Positions 22,822 through 34,600 of a DNA stretch of 64,000 bases are shown here, one piece after another. The stretch is from NCBI GenBank assembly GCA_021325095.1, contig JAJPHV010000115.1, positions 1 to 64,000 on the forward strand. The letters run 5' to 3'. This DNA comes from Chloroflexota bacterium (GTDB lineage: Bacteria; Chloroflexota; Anaerolineae; Aggregatilineales; UBA2796). The first letter of the stretch is position 1; each line of letters begins with the position of its first letter. Under the pieces are notes generated by a model. It was not told the DNA's origin, ran no database searches, and saw nothing but the letters and a program-made list of their open reading frames with translations. A program made the position numbers and the translations under genes.

Positions 22822-25545
22822 ATGCGGAATGTACAACGCCCAGGCGTTATGGGTCCCCGAATCGTCGTGCTGGTGCTTGTCGCAGTCTTCGTCGTTGGGT
22901 GCGGTGGACAGCCCAATGTGCCTCCCACACCGGCGCCGGTCGACACGTCGCCCGGTGAGGATAGCAGCGTGATTCTGACGGTGGCCGTGCCCAGTTTTAT
23001 GACAGGCAACTTCTCCCCTGGACTGATCAGCCAGTTTGAAAGCGCGCATCCCGGCACCAAAGTGAGTCTCGTCAAGATTGATGCGGCCATCCCCCCGGCG
23101 GCGCAGGGGCTTGACAGGCATCTAGCCGCAGTTCAGCAGTACACGCGCGCCGCCGATGTCCTCTACGTGGCAAGTTTCCCGTATCTCAACAACACCAGCA
23201 TCATTTCCACGGAAGCCACCCGCGCGGGGTACTTCCTGGATTTGAAACCGCTTGTTGACGCTGATACCGAACTCAACAGCAACGACTACCTTCCGACGCT
23301 CTGGCAGTCTTACCAGTGGGATCAGGGTCTCTGGGCTTTGCCCTTCGCCGCCGATCCCTACGTGCTGACCTATGATTCATCGGCCTTCGACAATGCACAG
23401 ATGGCCTATCCGAGCGATCAATGGACGCTGAACGACCTGACGGAGGCGGTTCGCAAACTATCCACCAAAGATGCCAATGGCACCGTCACACGCGCTGGCA
23501 TTGATGTCTACGGCGGCCAGACGCAATTCGCGTTACGCGGGCTGCTCAACGGCAGCACAGTCGATACCAGCAGCCTGCCCTCCGTGCCAAAGTTAGCCAC
23601 CCCGGAGAGCGAAGCGCTGCTTCAGGCGTGGCTCAAGCTCGACCAGGACGGTCTGATTGGCAGTGACTACAACAAAGCCCCGCTCAGTATAGCCCCCGCC
23701 ACGACCCTGGCGCTGGCAACCGGCAGCGGGAGCTCGAAACGGCGCAGTGGAGCATTGCTGCCCGGCAACCAGGCCATGCTCGACGTGCAGGGTTTCGCAG
23801 TCAGCGCGGGCAGCCAGTATCCGGAGCAGGCGTATTTGTTGGCAGCGTGGCTGACCAGACGCACTGAGATCGCCAACAACATTGTCGCCACAATCCCCGC
23901 ACGCCAGAGCCTGCAAAACGTGGCGGCCAATAACGTCGCGGCATTCACCTTAAACATCACGCCTGAGATGCAGGCTGTGATTACAAAGGCCGTCGCAAAG
24001 GCCATTCCGGTCTCTGAGGCGCGCTTTGCGGATTACCTGGCAAGCACCTACGACAGGCTGAAACAGTCCAATGGCGATCCGATGGCGACGCTCAAGGCGG
24101 CTGAGGATGCCGCGCTCAAGAATCTGAAGACGGCGGCCAGCCAGAAGAATAACCTGGTGTTTGCCGTCCAGACGCCCGTGCCAAGCCTGAACCTGCCGCC
24201 AGGCAAGATTGCCCTGAAATTTGCGATCATCCAGCCGCAGATCACCAACGAGCAAGCCTGGCGCAGCCTGATTGACAAATTCACGGCCAGCGATTCGCAG
24301 GTGGCGGCGGTATTGCTTGACAACTACTATGACCTGACAGGTACAGGCGATGTACTTTCCAGGGGCCTGCTCACCTACGATTGTGTCTATGCACCGTTCA
24401 ACGCCGTCACGCCGGATCGTCTGCCCAAGCTGCTCAATCTCGATTCCCTGCTGGCTGCTGACTCAGCCTTCGACAAACGCGATATGCTCGGCAACACCCT
24501 GTCCCAGGTCACGCTGGACAACAAAATCTGGATGTTGCCATCGGACATTTCCCCCTACGTGCTGAAGTATGACAGCCAGCGTTTCAGCAAGGCTGGCCTG
24601 CCGCAGCCAGCGCTGACGTGGACGGTTGACCAGTTTGCCGACGTCCTCAAGGCGCTCAAAGCGGACAGCACAGGCCAGCCGGGTTTCATTCCGGCCAACA
24701 CTTTCGGCACGTACCTCTTCCAGCTTATTGCGGCCTACGGTGGAAACCCGATTGACTACCGTACCAGTCCGGCCACCATCAACTTCACCGATCCGGCAAC
24801 TATCGATGCCATCCAGCAGGTCGTCACGCTGGCAAAGAACGGGGATTTCAAATACCGGCCTCTCTTCAGCCAGGGCATGGATCTGGTCTATCAGCCTGAG
24901 CCATCTACTATTCGCCAGGTGATGTTGACCGGGTTCGGCCTGGAAAACCTGATCGGCCTGTCCGGCGGGAACGAAAGTGCCAGCACCAAACTCACCCTTT
25001 ACCCGAAAGGGAACAAGTTTTCGGCAGTCACGTTCAGCCTGGGCGGCTTCTACATCAGCGCTACCGCACAAGACCCGCAGGCGTGTTATCGCTTCATCAG
25101 CAGGGCGGCAGTCACGCCCGCACTCTTTTCGTCCATGCCAGCTCGCCGTTCACTGCTCGCCGATCCGACGCTGGCAAGCACACAAGGCGCGGATACCGTT
25201 GCACTGTACAAGCAGATCGGCGCGCTGTTGGACGACCCGACCACGCTGCCGCTACCCGGACTCTCGTTGGGATCAACCAGTTTACAGGCGCGGGCGCAAC
25301 TGATGCCGCAGTTGGAACTTTTCGAGGCACTCGACACTGTGATTCTTAAGGACGCCGACCTGAAAACGGCGCTTGAGAATGCCGAAAGCAGCGCCAAAGC
25401 CTTCCAGAGCTGCGCGGCAACCCTGCCCTCTCCCGACGTGACCAGCGTGGATTCGCAGCGAGCCTATATCAATGGTTTTGGAAAGTGCGCGATCAAAGCT
25501 GACCCGGCGATGGCGCCCTTCTTCGCAGCCATCAAAACGGACTGA
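22822..25545 (+). CDS. lipoprotein with two fused extracellular solute-binding domains
   Basis: A 907-aa exported lipoprotein: signal peptide with lipobox VFVVGCGG (Cys about residue 30) and a Pro/Thr linker, then two ABC solute-binding (family 1-like) domains. Domain 1 (about 50-445) has VPSFMTGNFSPGLISQFE, ADVLYVASFPYL and ALPFAADPYVLTYDSSAF. Domain 2 (about 460-800) repeats the order with IIQPQITNEQAW, YDCVYAPF and MLPSDISPYVLKYDSQRF, ending in a helical tail. Binding proteins are normally single; a tandem fusion suggests a sensor or a two-site receptor. No transporter permease of the matching type is adjacent, only the FtsX-type permease upstream (141 bases). The frame opens at 22753, but ATG 22822 places the signal peptide at the N-terminus. 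Confidence 0.85.
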   Translation: MRNVQRPGVMGPRIVVLVLVAVFVVGCGGQPNVPPTPAPVDTSPGEDSSVILTVAVPSFMTGNFSPGLISQFESAHPGTKVSLVKIDAAIPPAAQGLDRHLAAVQQYTRAADVLYVASFPYLNNTSIISTEATRAGYFLDLKPLVDADTELNSNDYLPTLWQSYQWDQGLWALPFAADPYVLTYDSSAFDNAQMAYPSDQWTLNDLTEAVRKLSTKDANGTVTRAGIDVYGGQTQFALRGLLNGSTVDTSSLPSVPKLATPESEALLQAWLKLDQDGLIGSDYNKAPLSIAPATTLALATGSGSSKRRSGALLPGNQAMLDVQGFAVSAGSQYPEQAYLLAAWLTRRTEIANNIVATIPARQSLQNVAANNVAAFTLNITPEMQAVITKAVAKAIPVSEARFADYLASTYDRLKQSNGDPMATLKAAEDAALKNLKTAASQKNNLVFAVQTPVPSLNLPPGKIALKFAIIQPQITNEQAWRSLIDKFTASDSQVAAVLLDNYYDLTGTGDVLSRGLLTYDCVYAPFNAVTPDRLPKLLNLDSLLAADSAFDKRDMLGNTLSQVTLDNKIWMLPSDISPYVLKYDSQRFSKAGLPQPALTWTVDQFADVLKALKADSTGQPGFIPANTFGTYLFQLIAAYGGNPIDYRTSPATINFTDPATIDAIQQVVTLAKNGDFKYRPLFSQGMDLVYQPEPSTIRQVMLTGFGLENLIGLSGGNESASTKLTLYPKGNKFSAVTFSLGGFYISATAQDPQACYRFISRAAVTPALFSSMPARRSLLADPTLASTQGADTVALYKQIGALLDDPTTLPLPGLSLGSTSLQARAQLMPQLELFEALDTVILKDADLKTALENAESSAKAFQSCAATLPSPDVTSVDSQRAYINGFGKCAIKADPAMAPFFAAIKTD

Positions 25546-25575
25546 CGTTCAATGCCCAATTCCGTAAATGAACGT
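25545..25575. terminator. weak stem-loop between convergent genes
   Basis: ACGTTCA (25545-25551) and TGAACGT (25569-25575) with a 17-base loop, in the 77 bases between the tandem binding-protein gene and the ROK gene. The stem is short and lacks a T-run. Confidence 0.25.
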
Positions 25576-25622
25576 GAATAGGTACAGGAGTAACGACAAG
25601 CAAGACAGGTCGCTGGGAGCCT

Positions 25623-26561
25623 CTACGAGGCGTGACGCGCCAGCCAGCCGCAGCCCAGAATTGGCCCGTCGTCGCCCAGTTCGGATGCTTTGATCTGAAC
25701 GTGTTGGGCAGTCGCCTTGAAGCAGTATTTGGGGACCGTCTGTCGGGCCGGTTCGAGCAGCAGGTCGCCAGCTTTGGCAACGCTGCCGCCGATCACGTAC
25801 AGTTCAATATTAAGGATCATCGCCATTGAAGCGATGGCGATGCCCAATGCCCTTCCGCTCTGCTCCATGAGCCGCGCCGCAATCGGATCGCCCTGCGCAG
25901 CCAGATGAGTGATCTGCTCGCCCGTGATCGTCGGCTCATCAATAGGCGCTCCGGCCTCCTGGAGCGCTCGCCGATAGCGCCGCACCAGAGAGGGGCCGCT
26001 GGTGAAGGTTTCCAGGCAGCCCGGCGTTCCACAATGACAGAGTTCGCCATCAGGGTCGACGCTGACGTGGCCGACTTCGCCGGAGGCATTCGTTTCCCCA
26101 TAGTACAGCCGCCCGTTGAGGATGATGGCCGCGCCAACCCCTGTGCCAATGACGACGTAGACCATACTGCGGTGACCGCGCCCGGCCCCAAAGTAGAAAT
26201 CGCCGAGCGCCGCCGCCTTGGCGTCGTGTTCAAGGCGTACCGGTAGGTTCAAACGTTCGGCCAGCAGTTGGCGCAGCGGGGTGTTCGACAGACCCGGCAA
26301 GTTAACCAACTTGAGGAGCGTGCCGGTTTCATGATTGACCGGGCCAGGGCAACAAATGCCAAGCGCCGCAACCCTTTCCCCGCCAGGGACTTCGGCTTCC
26401 AGGTCGGCCACCAGGTGGGCGATCCGTTCGACGACGGACGAGGGGCCTTCATCAGCGTTGGTCGGCATCCGGCGATGCGCCACGACTCGATTGTCCGGGC
26501 TGATCAGGCCCAGCGCCGTTTTTGTTCCACCCAGATCGATGCCCACAACCCAACCGTCCAT
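25623..26561 (-). CDS. ROK-family sugar kinase (glucokinase-like)
   Basis: A 312-aa ROK protein. The ATP-binding phosphate loop is GIDLGGTKTALGL (about residues 7-19), the catalytic Asp lies in RLEHDAKAAALG, and the ROK zinc signature is GHVSVDPDGELCHCGTPGCLE (the His plus CxCGxxGCxE), all intact. It transfers phosphate from ATP to a hexose, most often glucose, in the cytoplasm. ATG at 26561. The C-terminal QIKASELGDDGPILGC matches the family's conserved end. It converges with the tandem binding-protein gene and is not in an obvious sugar operon; the sugar-ABC operon lies 30 kb away in the window. Confidence 0.92.
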   Translation of the reverse strand: MDGWVVGIDLGGTKTALGLISPDNRVVAHRRMPTNADEGPSSVVERIAHLVADLEAEVPGGERVAALGICCPGPVNHETGTLLKLVNLPGLSNTPLRQLLAERLNLPVRLEHDAKAAALGDFYFGAGRGHRSMVYVVIGTGVGAAIILNGRLYYGETNASGEVGHVSVDPDGELCHCGTPGCLETFTSGPSLVRRYRRALQEAGAPIDEPTITGEQITHLAAQGDPIAARLMEQSGRALGIAIASMAMILNIELYVIGGSVAKAGDLLLEPARQTVPKYCFKATAQHVQIKASELGDDGPILGCGWLARHAS

Positions 26562-26591
26562 TGCTGTCCCTCACCGATGTGTACGTTGGAT

Positions 26592-26764
26592 TCAGTCCAG
26601 TGCGCTGGCTCCCTGACGAGCCAGGATTGTATCTTCCTCTTCGGGCAGGCCGCTGGCGCCCACCGCCAGGCAGTGTAGCGCAGATCGCCAGGGTTGGTCA
26701 TGACCAGTTCCAAATCCGCCTGGATCGTGGCGCTCCCTTTCAGCGTCTCGCTGTGCGTCAGCAC
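26592..26764 (-). pseudogene. possible frameshifted small gene remnant
   Basis: Between the ROK and GMC genes the minus strand reads from GTG 26764 as MLTHSETLKGSATIQADLE and on to NPGDLRY. About 26685 the plausible coding frame seems to jump to one giving LAVGASGLPEEEDTILARQG followed by a TGA at 26594-26592. Each half has codon use like its neighbours, and joining them needs one frameshift. I do not recognise the product. It could equally be chance open frame in GC-rich DNA. Confidence 0.25.
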
Positions 26765-26775
26765 AAAGGATTATT

Positions 26776-28314
26776 TCAACGTGATTCCACCTCCGCAGTC
26801 ACGGCCCCTGGCGCTTTGTTGAGGATGTGGTCGGCAACACGCAATGCCTGAGCCGCGATGGTCAGGGCTGGATTCATGGCCGACGACGACGGAAAAAACG
26901 ACGAGTCCACGACGTACAGATTGTCCAGATCGTGAGCGCGGCAAAAAGGATCGAGCACGGATTGCGCCGGATCAGTGCCAAAGCATGCGGTGCCGCACTG
27001 ATGCGAGTTGGTATCGATGCCCATCAACTGGGTCAGGATAACGGGATAGCCAGCCTCGCGCATCATCCGTGACGCGGCGGCGACCAGTTTCCGATGGGCG
27101 ACCATGTTCGTCCGCTTCCAGATCACGCGGATAGCCCCGTTTGGGGCAAGGATGATGCGGTTCTCGGGGTCGGGCAGGTCTTCCGACATCACCCACCAAT
27201 CGACGCTGCGGTTGGCGATGCCTTGCAAAATGGGTCTGGGCACGAGCGGCTGGTTGGCCGTCAACATCCCGGCCTGCAACTTCCCTAACAACTGCACATT
27301 GCCCATCGGATAGGCAAAGTTCGGGCCTTTGAAGTAAAAGTCGTTGATCGCCATCGTCTTCTGAAACACTGTCTCGTTGACACGGGTCGGGTGGACGGCC
27401 ATCAGCGCCGTGTTATTGTGCATCATGTAGTTGCGCCCCAGCATCCCTGACGAGTTTGCCAGCCCGTTCGGATGCTGATCATTGGCCGAACGCAGGAGGA
27501 GTGCTGCCGTATTTGCCGCACCACACGAGACGACAAAATTTGCCGCATGGAGCACCAACCGTTCTCCATTGCGCTCAACCTCAACCCCTGTGATCCGCCG
27601 CCCGGTAGAGTCGGTGAGCAGGCGGCGCGCCAGGGTGTTGGGCATCAGTTCGACGTTCTTGCTCTCCAAGGCCGGGCGCACACAGCAGACGTCGGCCTCG
27701 CTCTTGGCAAGGACCTGGCACGCGAAGCCGTCACAGGTCTTGCAGCGAATGCAGCGTCCTCCTTCCCGCAGATCAACGCCCATCGGCATCGAGAACGGAT
27801 GCAGCCCATGCGCACGCAGCCGATGCCGCAGATCGGCGATGTACGGCTCATCGGGCACTGCTGGAAAGGGGAAAGGCCCGGAGCGCGGCGGCTCGGTTGG
27901 GTCCTGACCGGACTCTCCGTGCACACGGAAGATCTGTTCCGCACGCGCGTAGTATGGTTCCAGGTCTTCGTACTGGATCGGCCAGGCTGGGGAAGTGCCG
28001 CCCTCATGCTCCAATGCCTGGAAATCCTCACGCCGCAAACGGGGCAGGGCTGCCCCATAGACTTTGGTGTTGCCGCCCACAAAATAGTGTACGCCGGGCG
28101 CAAATGGACGCCCCTGTGCATCTTGCCAAAGCTCTCCGGGCTTGTAGCGCTTGTGGTCAAAGACCGCGCGCGGATCCCAGTTCTCCGGCTCCTGCGGCAG
28201 ATAGTCGCCCCGCTCCACCAGCAGAATGCGTGCGCCGCTGTCGCGCAGGCCATAGGCCAAAGTTCCACCGCCAGCACCCGTACCGAGAATGATGATGTCG
28301 TAGTCATCGCGCAT
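26776..28314 (-). CDS. GMC-family FAD oxidoreductase
   Basis: A 512-aa glucose-methanol-choline family oxidoreductase. The FAD-binding motif is IILGTGAGGGTLAYGL (about residues 8-23), then VERGDYLP, VGGNTKVYGAALPRLR (the family's flavin-covering segment) and the C-terminal catalytic block NSHQCGTACFGTD with the His of the His-Asn pair and NPALTIAAQALRVADHIL carrying the Asn. A cysteine-rich insert (CIRCKTCDGFACQV, about residues 185-200) is also present. These enzymes oxidise alcohols or sugars; those with a Cys insert are often electron-transferring dehydrogenases. ATG 28314 is preceded by GGAGGAG. No signal peptide or cytochrome partner is adjacent. Confidence 0.9.
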   Translation of the reverse strand: MRDDYDIIILGTGAGGGTLAYGLRDSGARILLVERGDYLPQEPENWDPRAVFDHKRYKPGELWQDAQGRPFAPGVHYFVGGNTKVYGAALPRLRREDFQALEHEGGTSPAWPIQYEDLEPYYARAEQIFRVHGESGQDPTEPPRSGPFPFPAVPDEPYIADLRHRLRAHGLHPFSMPMGVDLREGGRCIRCKTCDGFACQVLAKSEADVCCVRPALESKNVELMPNTLARRLLTDSTGRRITGVEVERNGERLVLHAANFVVSCGAANTAALLLRSANDQHPNGLANSSGMLGRNYMMHNNTALMAVHPTRVNETVFQKTMAINDFYFKGPNFAYPMGNVQLLGKLQAGMLTANQPLVPRPILQGIANRSVDWWVMSEDLPDPENRIILAPNGAIRVIWKRTNMVAHRKLVAAASRMMREAGYPVILTQLMGIDTNSHQCGTACFGTDPAQSVLDPFCRAHDLDNLYVVDSSFFPSSSAMNPALTIAAQALRVADHILNKAPGAVTAEVESR

Positions 28315-28613
28315 AGAGCGTTAGCTCCTCCCCCCAATGTGAAGGCCGGGTATGCATATCGATATCTCATAGCGGGTTTCGAAAATATCGACTATTATTG
28401 AAGAGTCCGGGCCAGATATAAAAACCGGTCCATACTGGGCCAGGAAAATGGACTGACAGGCGCGATCAGGTATTGCCATGCCTGGAGGGCAGTTCGGTAC
28501 CCTGGAATACATATCAGAAATTCCCTGAAACTACATAAGCGCCAATTTCGCGGGCCTGAATCTTGTCCGCTGCGGGTCTCCTAATTCAAAATCCGCCTAC
28601 AACACGAGGACTT

Positions 28614-31600
28614 ATGAAACGCCAACCCGCCGCCCCCATCCAGAATCATTGTGTGCAGCGCCCCACGCCCCGCTACTTATCTCTCCTCCACTCTCGGCCC
28701 GCATTGATAGGCATTTTGACGGCCCTGCTCCTGATCTTGACTGCCTATCCGTATAGCAGTGCCAACGGGCAGGCCACCCTTAACCCGCCGACCATCGACA
28801 AGTTCTTTGATGGGATTACCGCGCCACAGGTTGACATCATTCACGCTGGCAAGCGGGCCGTTCTGTCGTTCACACTGAATAACCCGAACGGGCCTGGTCA
28901 GGACCTGACGGGCGTCAACTTCGTGGATCAGTTGCCGCCCAATGTGCTCTTTGTGACGCCCATCGCGCCTACGCAGAACACCTGCGGCGGCACCCTCACC
29001 GCTACCAACAATGGTAGCACGGGTTTTCTGTCGCTGACGGGGGCCGTCATTCCCGGCAATGGCAGTTGCCAGATCGCCTTCCTGGTCACGTCGTCTGTTC
29101 CGGGGAACTATGATAACAGGACCAGCGCCATCAACGCGCAAAACGCGACTTCCAGCCAGGACATCGGCGAGGCCATCCTGAGCGTGGTCGCCGCGCTTCA
29201 ACCGCCCATCATCAACAAAACGTTCACCCCATCCACCGTTGCCCCCAACGCCACGTCAACAGTGACCATTACCATTCAAAACCCCAACAACGGAGGCAGC
29301 CCATTCGACGACCTGGTGCAGGTCAATATGACCGATGCGCTGCCCGCCAGCCTGACCATTGCTGGCCCCATTTCCAGCACAAACTGTCTCCCGGCGAGTT
29401 CAGTTACACTGTCGGGGAACACGATCACCGTCACCAATGCGACCATCCAATCGGGGCAAACGTGTACCATAACCGTGCTGGTGCAAGCACCTCCTACCTC
29501 TGGCGTGGTGACGAACAACATCAACCCCGCCAACGTCACGTTCGACGGCGGTACGTATACCACGCCCGTCAGCGCCAATCTGAATGTGGTTGTGCCGCTG
29601 CAAGTCTCGAAGGCATTCGGCGGAACGTTCCAGGCCGGACAAACTACGACGCTGACCTTCACCATCACTAACCCTGCTGGTAATCCTGGCCCACATACGA
29701 ACATCCAGTTGAACGATAATCTGCCAGCCGGATTGTTCATTGCCAACTCCACCGTCGTGACCAATCCGAATGGATGTCTCAACGCTTCGGCGGTGCCGGG
29801 CGCTGGCTCGGTGGCGATCAGCGGCGGACCGCTGGCCGTCGGCGCTACCTGCACCGTTCAGGTCAATGTGACCAGCCCCGTTTCGGGCAACTACACCAAT
29901 ACCACGCAGCCCATCACCAGCGTGACGGGCGGCCAAACCGTGACGGGCGGCACGGCGAGTGCCTCGGTGACCGTCAATGGCCCGGACATGGTTCCGCCCT
30001 CGATCACCAAACAGTTCATCGGCACGCAGCCCATCAATAACGGGGATCGAATCCAGGTTCAATTCACCATCAATAACCCCAACAGCATTCCGATCAACGG
30101 GGTGAGCTTCACGGATGTGCTGCCTACGGGTGGAAATGGCGACATCATCGTCACCAACCCCAATAATCTTTCCTCCTCCGGCTGCGGCGCTGGCGCGACA
30201 ATCACCGCCGTTCCGGCTAGCACTTCGATCAGTTTGTCCGGCGGCACGATTGCCGCTGGCGGCCAGTGTGTCATTACCCTGGACGTGACCGGGGTGAATG
30301 CAGGCAACTATACAAACACGACCTCACCCGTCAATTCCATCAATGCCGGGCAAGGCAACACGGGCAGTGCCACACTGGCTGTGCAGGGCGTTGGAACTGG
30401 TTCTGCCCTGACCATCGCCAAGCAGTTCCTTACCTCGCCGATTGCCGCAGGCGCGACCAGCCAGCTACGGATCAGCATTACCAACCCGGATAACTTCGCC
30501 CAGTTTGGCGTCACCTTCACCGATAACCTGCCGCCCCTGACCGTTGCGCCACCCCAGGATGGCCGCCTCCGGGTCGCCAACCCGGCTGGCGTGACGTTCA
30601 CTCCGGCGGGCTGTACAGGCACGATTACGGCTGCCGTCGATACACAGATCGTTCGCCTGACCAATGGCTTCGTCCCGGCCAACACAACATGCGTACTCAC
30701 CGTCAACGTCACCTCGTCCACCGCCGGAAGCTATGACAACCAGACCGGCCCGGTCACTTCGACCAACGTGCCGGGCACGAACACCAGCAACACCGCGACG
30801 CTCGTGGTCAATGGGCCTTCCATTCTGCCGCCGAACATCAGCAAGGCTTTTGCTCAACCAGCGATTGCCGTCAATGGCACAACCACGCTGACCTTCACCA
30901 TCTCCAACCCGAACGCTGCGGTTCCACTTACGAATGTCCGCTTTACCGATACCTTCCCGACGGGCATTCTTTCTTCCACCACCCCCAACATCGGGGGAAC
31001 GTGTACAGGGACATTGACCCCGGCAGGAAACCGTCGCTCCGTTACTGGTACGATTCCAACCCTGGCGGGTGGCGCCACCTGCACCTTTACCGTTGACGTG
31101 GTGGGCGCTAATCCCGGCTCGTTCACCAACCAGTCGGGGCCGATCCGCTCCGATAATGGGGGAGACAACCTGACGCAGCCTGCCACAGCCCCGATCCGGG
31201 TTGAAGGGCCGCCAACCGTCAACAAACAATTCTCGCCGGGCACGATTCAAGTGGGCGGTACGTCCACGCTGACCATTACCATCACCAACCCGAACGCCAA
31301 CCCCGACCCGTTGACGAACGTGAGCCTGTCCGACATCCTGCCCAACCTGGGAACCAACCCGACCAGCCTCAGCCAGATGCTGGCCTCCAATCTCCAGATT
31401 GTTTCGGGCTGTGGCGTCGGCGCAACCTTCACCAGTTCAACCGATGCCAACGGGGTGATGACCCTGAATTTCACCAATGGTACGATCCTGCCCAACACCA
31501 ACTGCGTGCTTCAAGCGACGGTCACGGCCCCGGCAGTCGGCAACTATGTAAACCAGACACAGCCTGTGACCTCCGGCAACGGCGGAACGGGCGGTTCCAG

Positions 31601-34600
31601 CAACCAGACCACGCTGCGAGCGACAGGCCTGCCTCAGAACTTGCAGGTCAGCAAGGCATTTAACCCGACGACGCTGCGCATCAATGAGATCTCACGGATG
31701 AGCATTACCATCCGGAACCCCGACAACCAGCAGCAAACGGGCGTTTCCTTTTCGGATACCCTGCCTAGCGGATTGCTCTTCGCTTCCGGGCCGGGCGAGC
31801 CAAACCAGGTTGGGAACTGCGGTGGAACGGTCACGGTCAATACCGGCACCCAGACCATTGCTCTGACAAACGGTGTGCTGGCCGCCGCTGGCTCGGCAGG
31901 TGATACCTGCACGCTGAGTATTGACGTGACTTCGCCCACGCCCAACGCCAACTACTCCAATACGGTCTCGGTGACCTCGTTGCAGGTCAATACGGCCACA
32001 ACGGCCAGTGCCTCGCTGACCTTTATTGGCCCACCCAGCGTCACCAAGAACATCAGCCCCAATCCGATTGCGCCGGGTCAGAACGCGACCATGACCCTGA
32101 CGATTGTGAACCCGAACCAGCTCACGGCGCTGGACAGCGTTACCCTGACCGACCTGCTGCCAGCCGGGATGAGCGTCGTGTCGCTTGGCACGCCCACTGG
32201 CTGCGGGGCCAATCCGACCTACAATACCACCACCGTCGGCAACCAGACCCAGATCAACTTCTCCGGCGGCACGGTCAATGCGGGAGTCGGCGTGACGTGC
32301 ACGCTCACCGCCACTGTCACTGCCCTTCCGGGCAACTACACCAACACCATCCGGGCCGGCGATGTGACGACCAGCAACGCGGGTAACAATCCGCCCCCCG
32401 ATGTCAGCGCGCAGCTTACCGCATTAGGATTCAGCATTGGCAACCGCATCTGGTTCGACACGAACGATGATGGGCAACTCAATAACGGCGAAGTCGGGGT
32501 CAGCGATGTGCTGGTCAGGCTCTACCCGGCCAATGCCGCCGGCACAATCACCGGCCCGGCGGTGGCAACCACCACGACGGACGCCAACGGTTATTACCGC
32601 TTTGACGGCATTCCTGCTGGGACTTACGTTGTTGCCGTCGATCAGTCCAACTGGCAGGGCAGCGGGCCGTTGATCGGCTATGCCAGCAGCACCAATAACA
32701 TCGTTCAGAATGGAGCGAGCACGCCCGATTCTTTCGATAACGGCAGAGACAATGCCAGCCCCGCAACATCGGCCAATGGCATCCTGAGCACAGCCATTAC
32801 GGTTGGGTTGGGCCAGATGCCGTCTGGCGAAGACGCGACGGCACCGGCGGCTGGTCACACGGCCAGTTACCAGAATAACGGCGTCACAACCGATGCGGGC
32901 GACACGTTCAACAACCTGACGGCGGATTTCGGCTTCTACAGGTTGACCTTGAATGGAACGGTCTGGAACGACAGTGGCGCCGGAGCCAACACCAATAACG
33001 GGCGCATCGATGCGGGCGAACCAGGTATCAACGGTGTCGTGGTTCAACTGCTCAAGGGTGGTGTCGTCGTGGCACAGACCACCACGACCAACGGCGGACA
33101 ATACCGGTTTGACCAGCAAACGGACAATGCGGGCAACCCGACGGGCAATCCGCTGGTCGTGGGCAGTGACTACTCGCTTCGGATCGTCAGCGGTCAGCCG
33201 GCGCTGAATAACTTCGTCAGCAGCACCGACCTGGCCTCGACCTTCAACCCGACGAACAACGGCAACGGCACGCCGAGCGACGACAACGGTAGGGGCAACG
33301 CCAGCGCCAACACCGTCGATACCTTGACGGACCTCTTTACCCTGAACGTCTTCGGCAAGACGAACACCGCCGGTTCGGTGCTGGCCGACGCAGCCAGAGC
33401 CGTGACGAACCAGCCGACCATTGATTTTGGCTTCCACACCTTGCAAAGCAACACGTTCAGCGTCGGCAACCGGGTCTGGTTTGATAACGGGGCTGGCGGC
33501 GGAACGGCCAACAATGGCATCCAGGACGGGGCTGAGGCCGGGATCGACGGCGTGCGGGTGCTGCTGTACCAGGTCGATGCCACCAATCAGCCGACCACGC
33601 TGATCAGCACAACCACGACCAGTGGCGGCGGTTACTATCGCTTTGATAGTGTCCCACCGGGCAACTACGTGGCGATTCTGGATACGGTCAATTCGCCTGT
33701 CCTGAATGGCCTGATCGTCAGCAACAATACTTACACGAATTTTGGCACGGCGGGCGACAGGCAGAACAAAGGGCAGCAGACCCCCTTGCCCGGCGGCTCA
33801 GTTGTGCCCGGCGGAATCATCAGCGTGCCGTTTACCGTATCCGCAGGGACGCTGCCTACGGGCGAACCGGACGTGGACAACAGCGGAACCAATCCGCCAG
33901 CAGCCCACGGCCCCAACGGCGATGCCAGCGATGTGCTGACTGTCGATTTCGGGCTTTACCGTCCCGCTGCCAGCAACTTCAGTATCGGCAACCGCGTGTT
34001 CCTGGATAATGGTGTGGGCGGTGTCCTGGGATCGGCCAACAACGGCATCCAGGACGGCAGCGAACCGGGCATTGCCAACGTGACCGTCGTACTGTTCGCT
34101 GCCGACAATGCGGGCAACCCGACCGGAGCACCCCTGCAAACCGTCAACACCGACAGCAGCGGCTACTATCGCTTCGACAATGTTCCGCCAGGCAGCTACG
34201 TGGTAGTCGTTGACCAGACGGCCTCGGCGGCACTGACCGGGTTGAACGTGAGCAGCGTCACGTCGACAGACTTCAGCACAGCCGGTGACCGGGCCAACAA
34301 GGGGCAGCCGACCCCCTTGCCCGGCGGTTCCGTGCTTCCGGGTGGCATCCGCAGTGGTGTCATCGCCATTCCACCAGCCAATCCGGTGACGGGCGAGCCG
34401 GACGTGAGCGGCGTCGGCTTTGGCGCGCACGGCCCGAACGGCGATGCGAACGACGTGCTGACCGCCGACTTCGGCTTCTTCCAGAACCCGGCCACTGCTT
34501 ACAGCATTGGCAACCGGGTCTGGCTGGACAACGGCACAGGCGGCGGCACAGCGAGCAATGGTATTCAAGACGGCGCTGAACCGGGTCTGGTAGGGGTTCC

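Noticed and set aside
32424..33446. 340-aa minus-strand frame inside the giant surface gene
   Set aside because: Repeats in the sense frame create repeated antisense frames; no independent start or domain.
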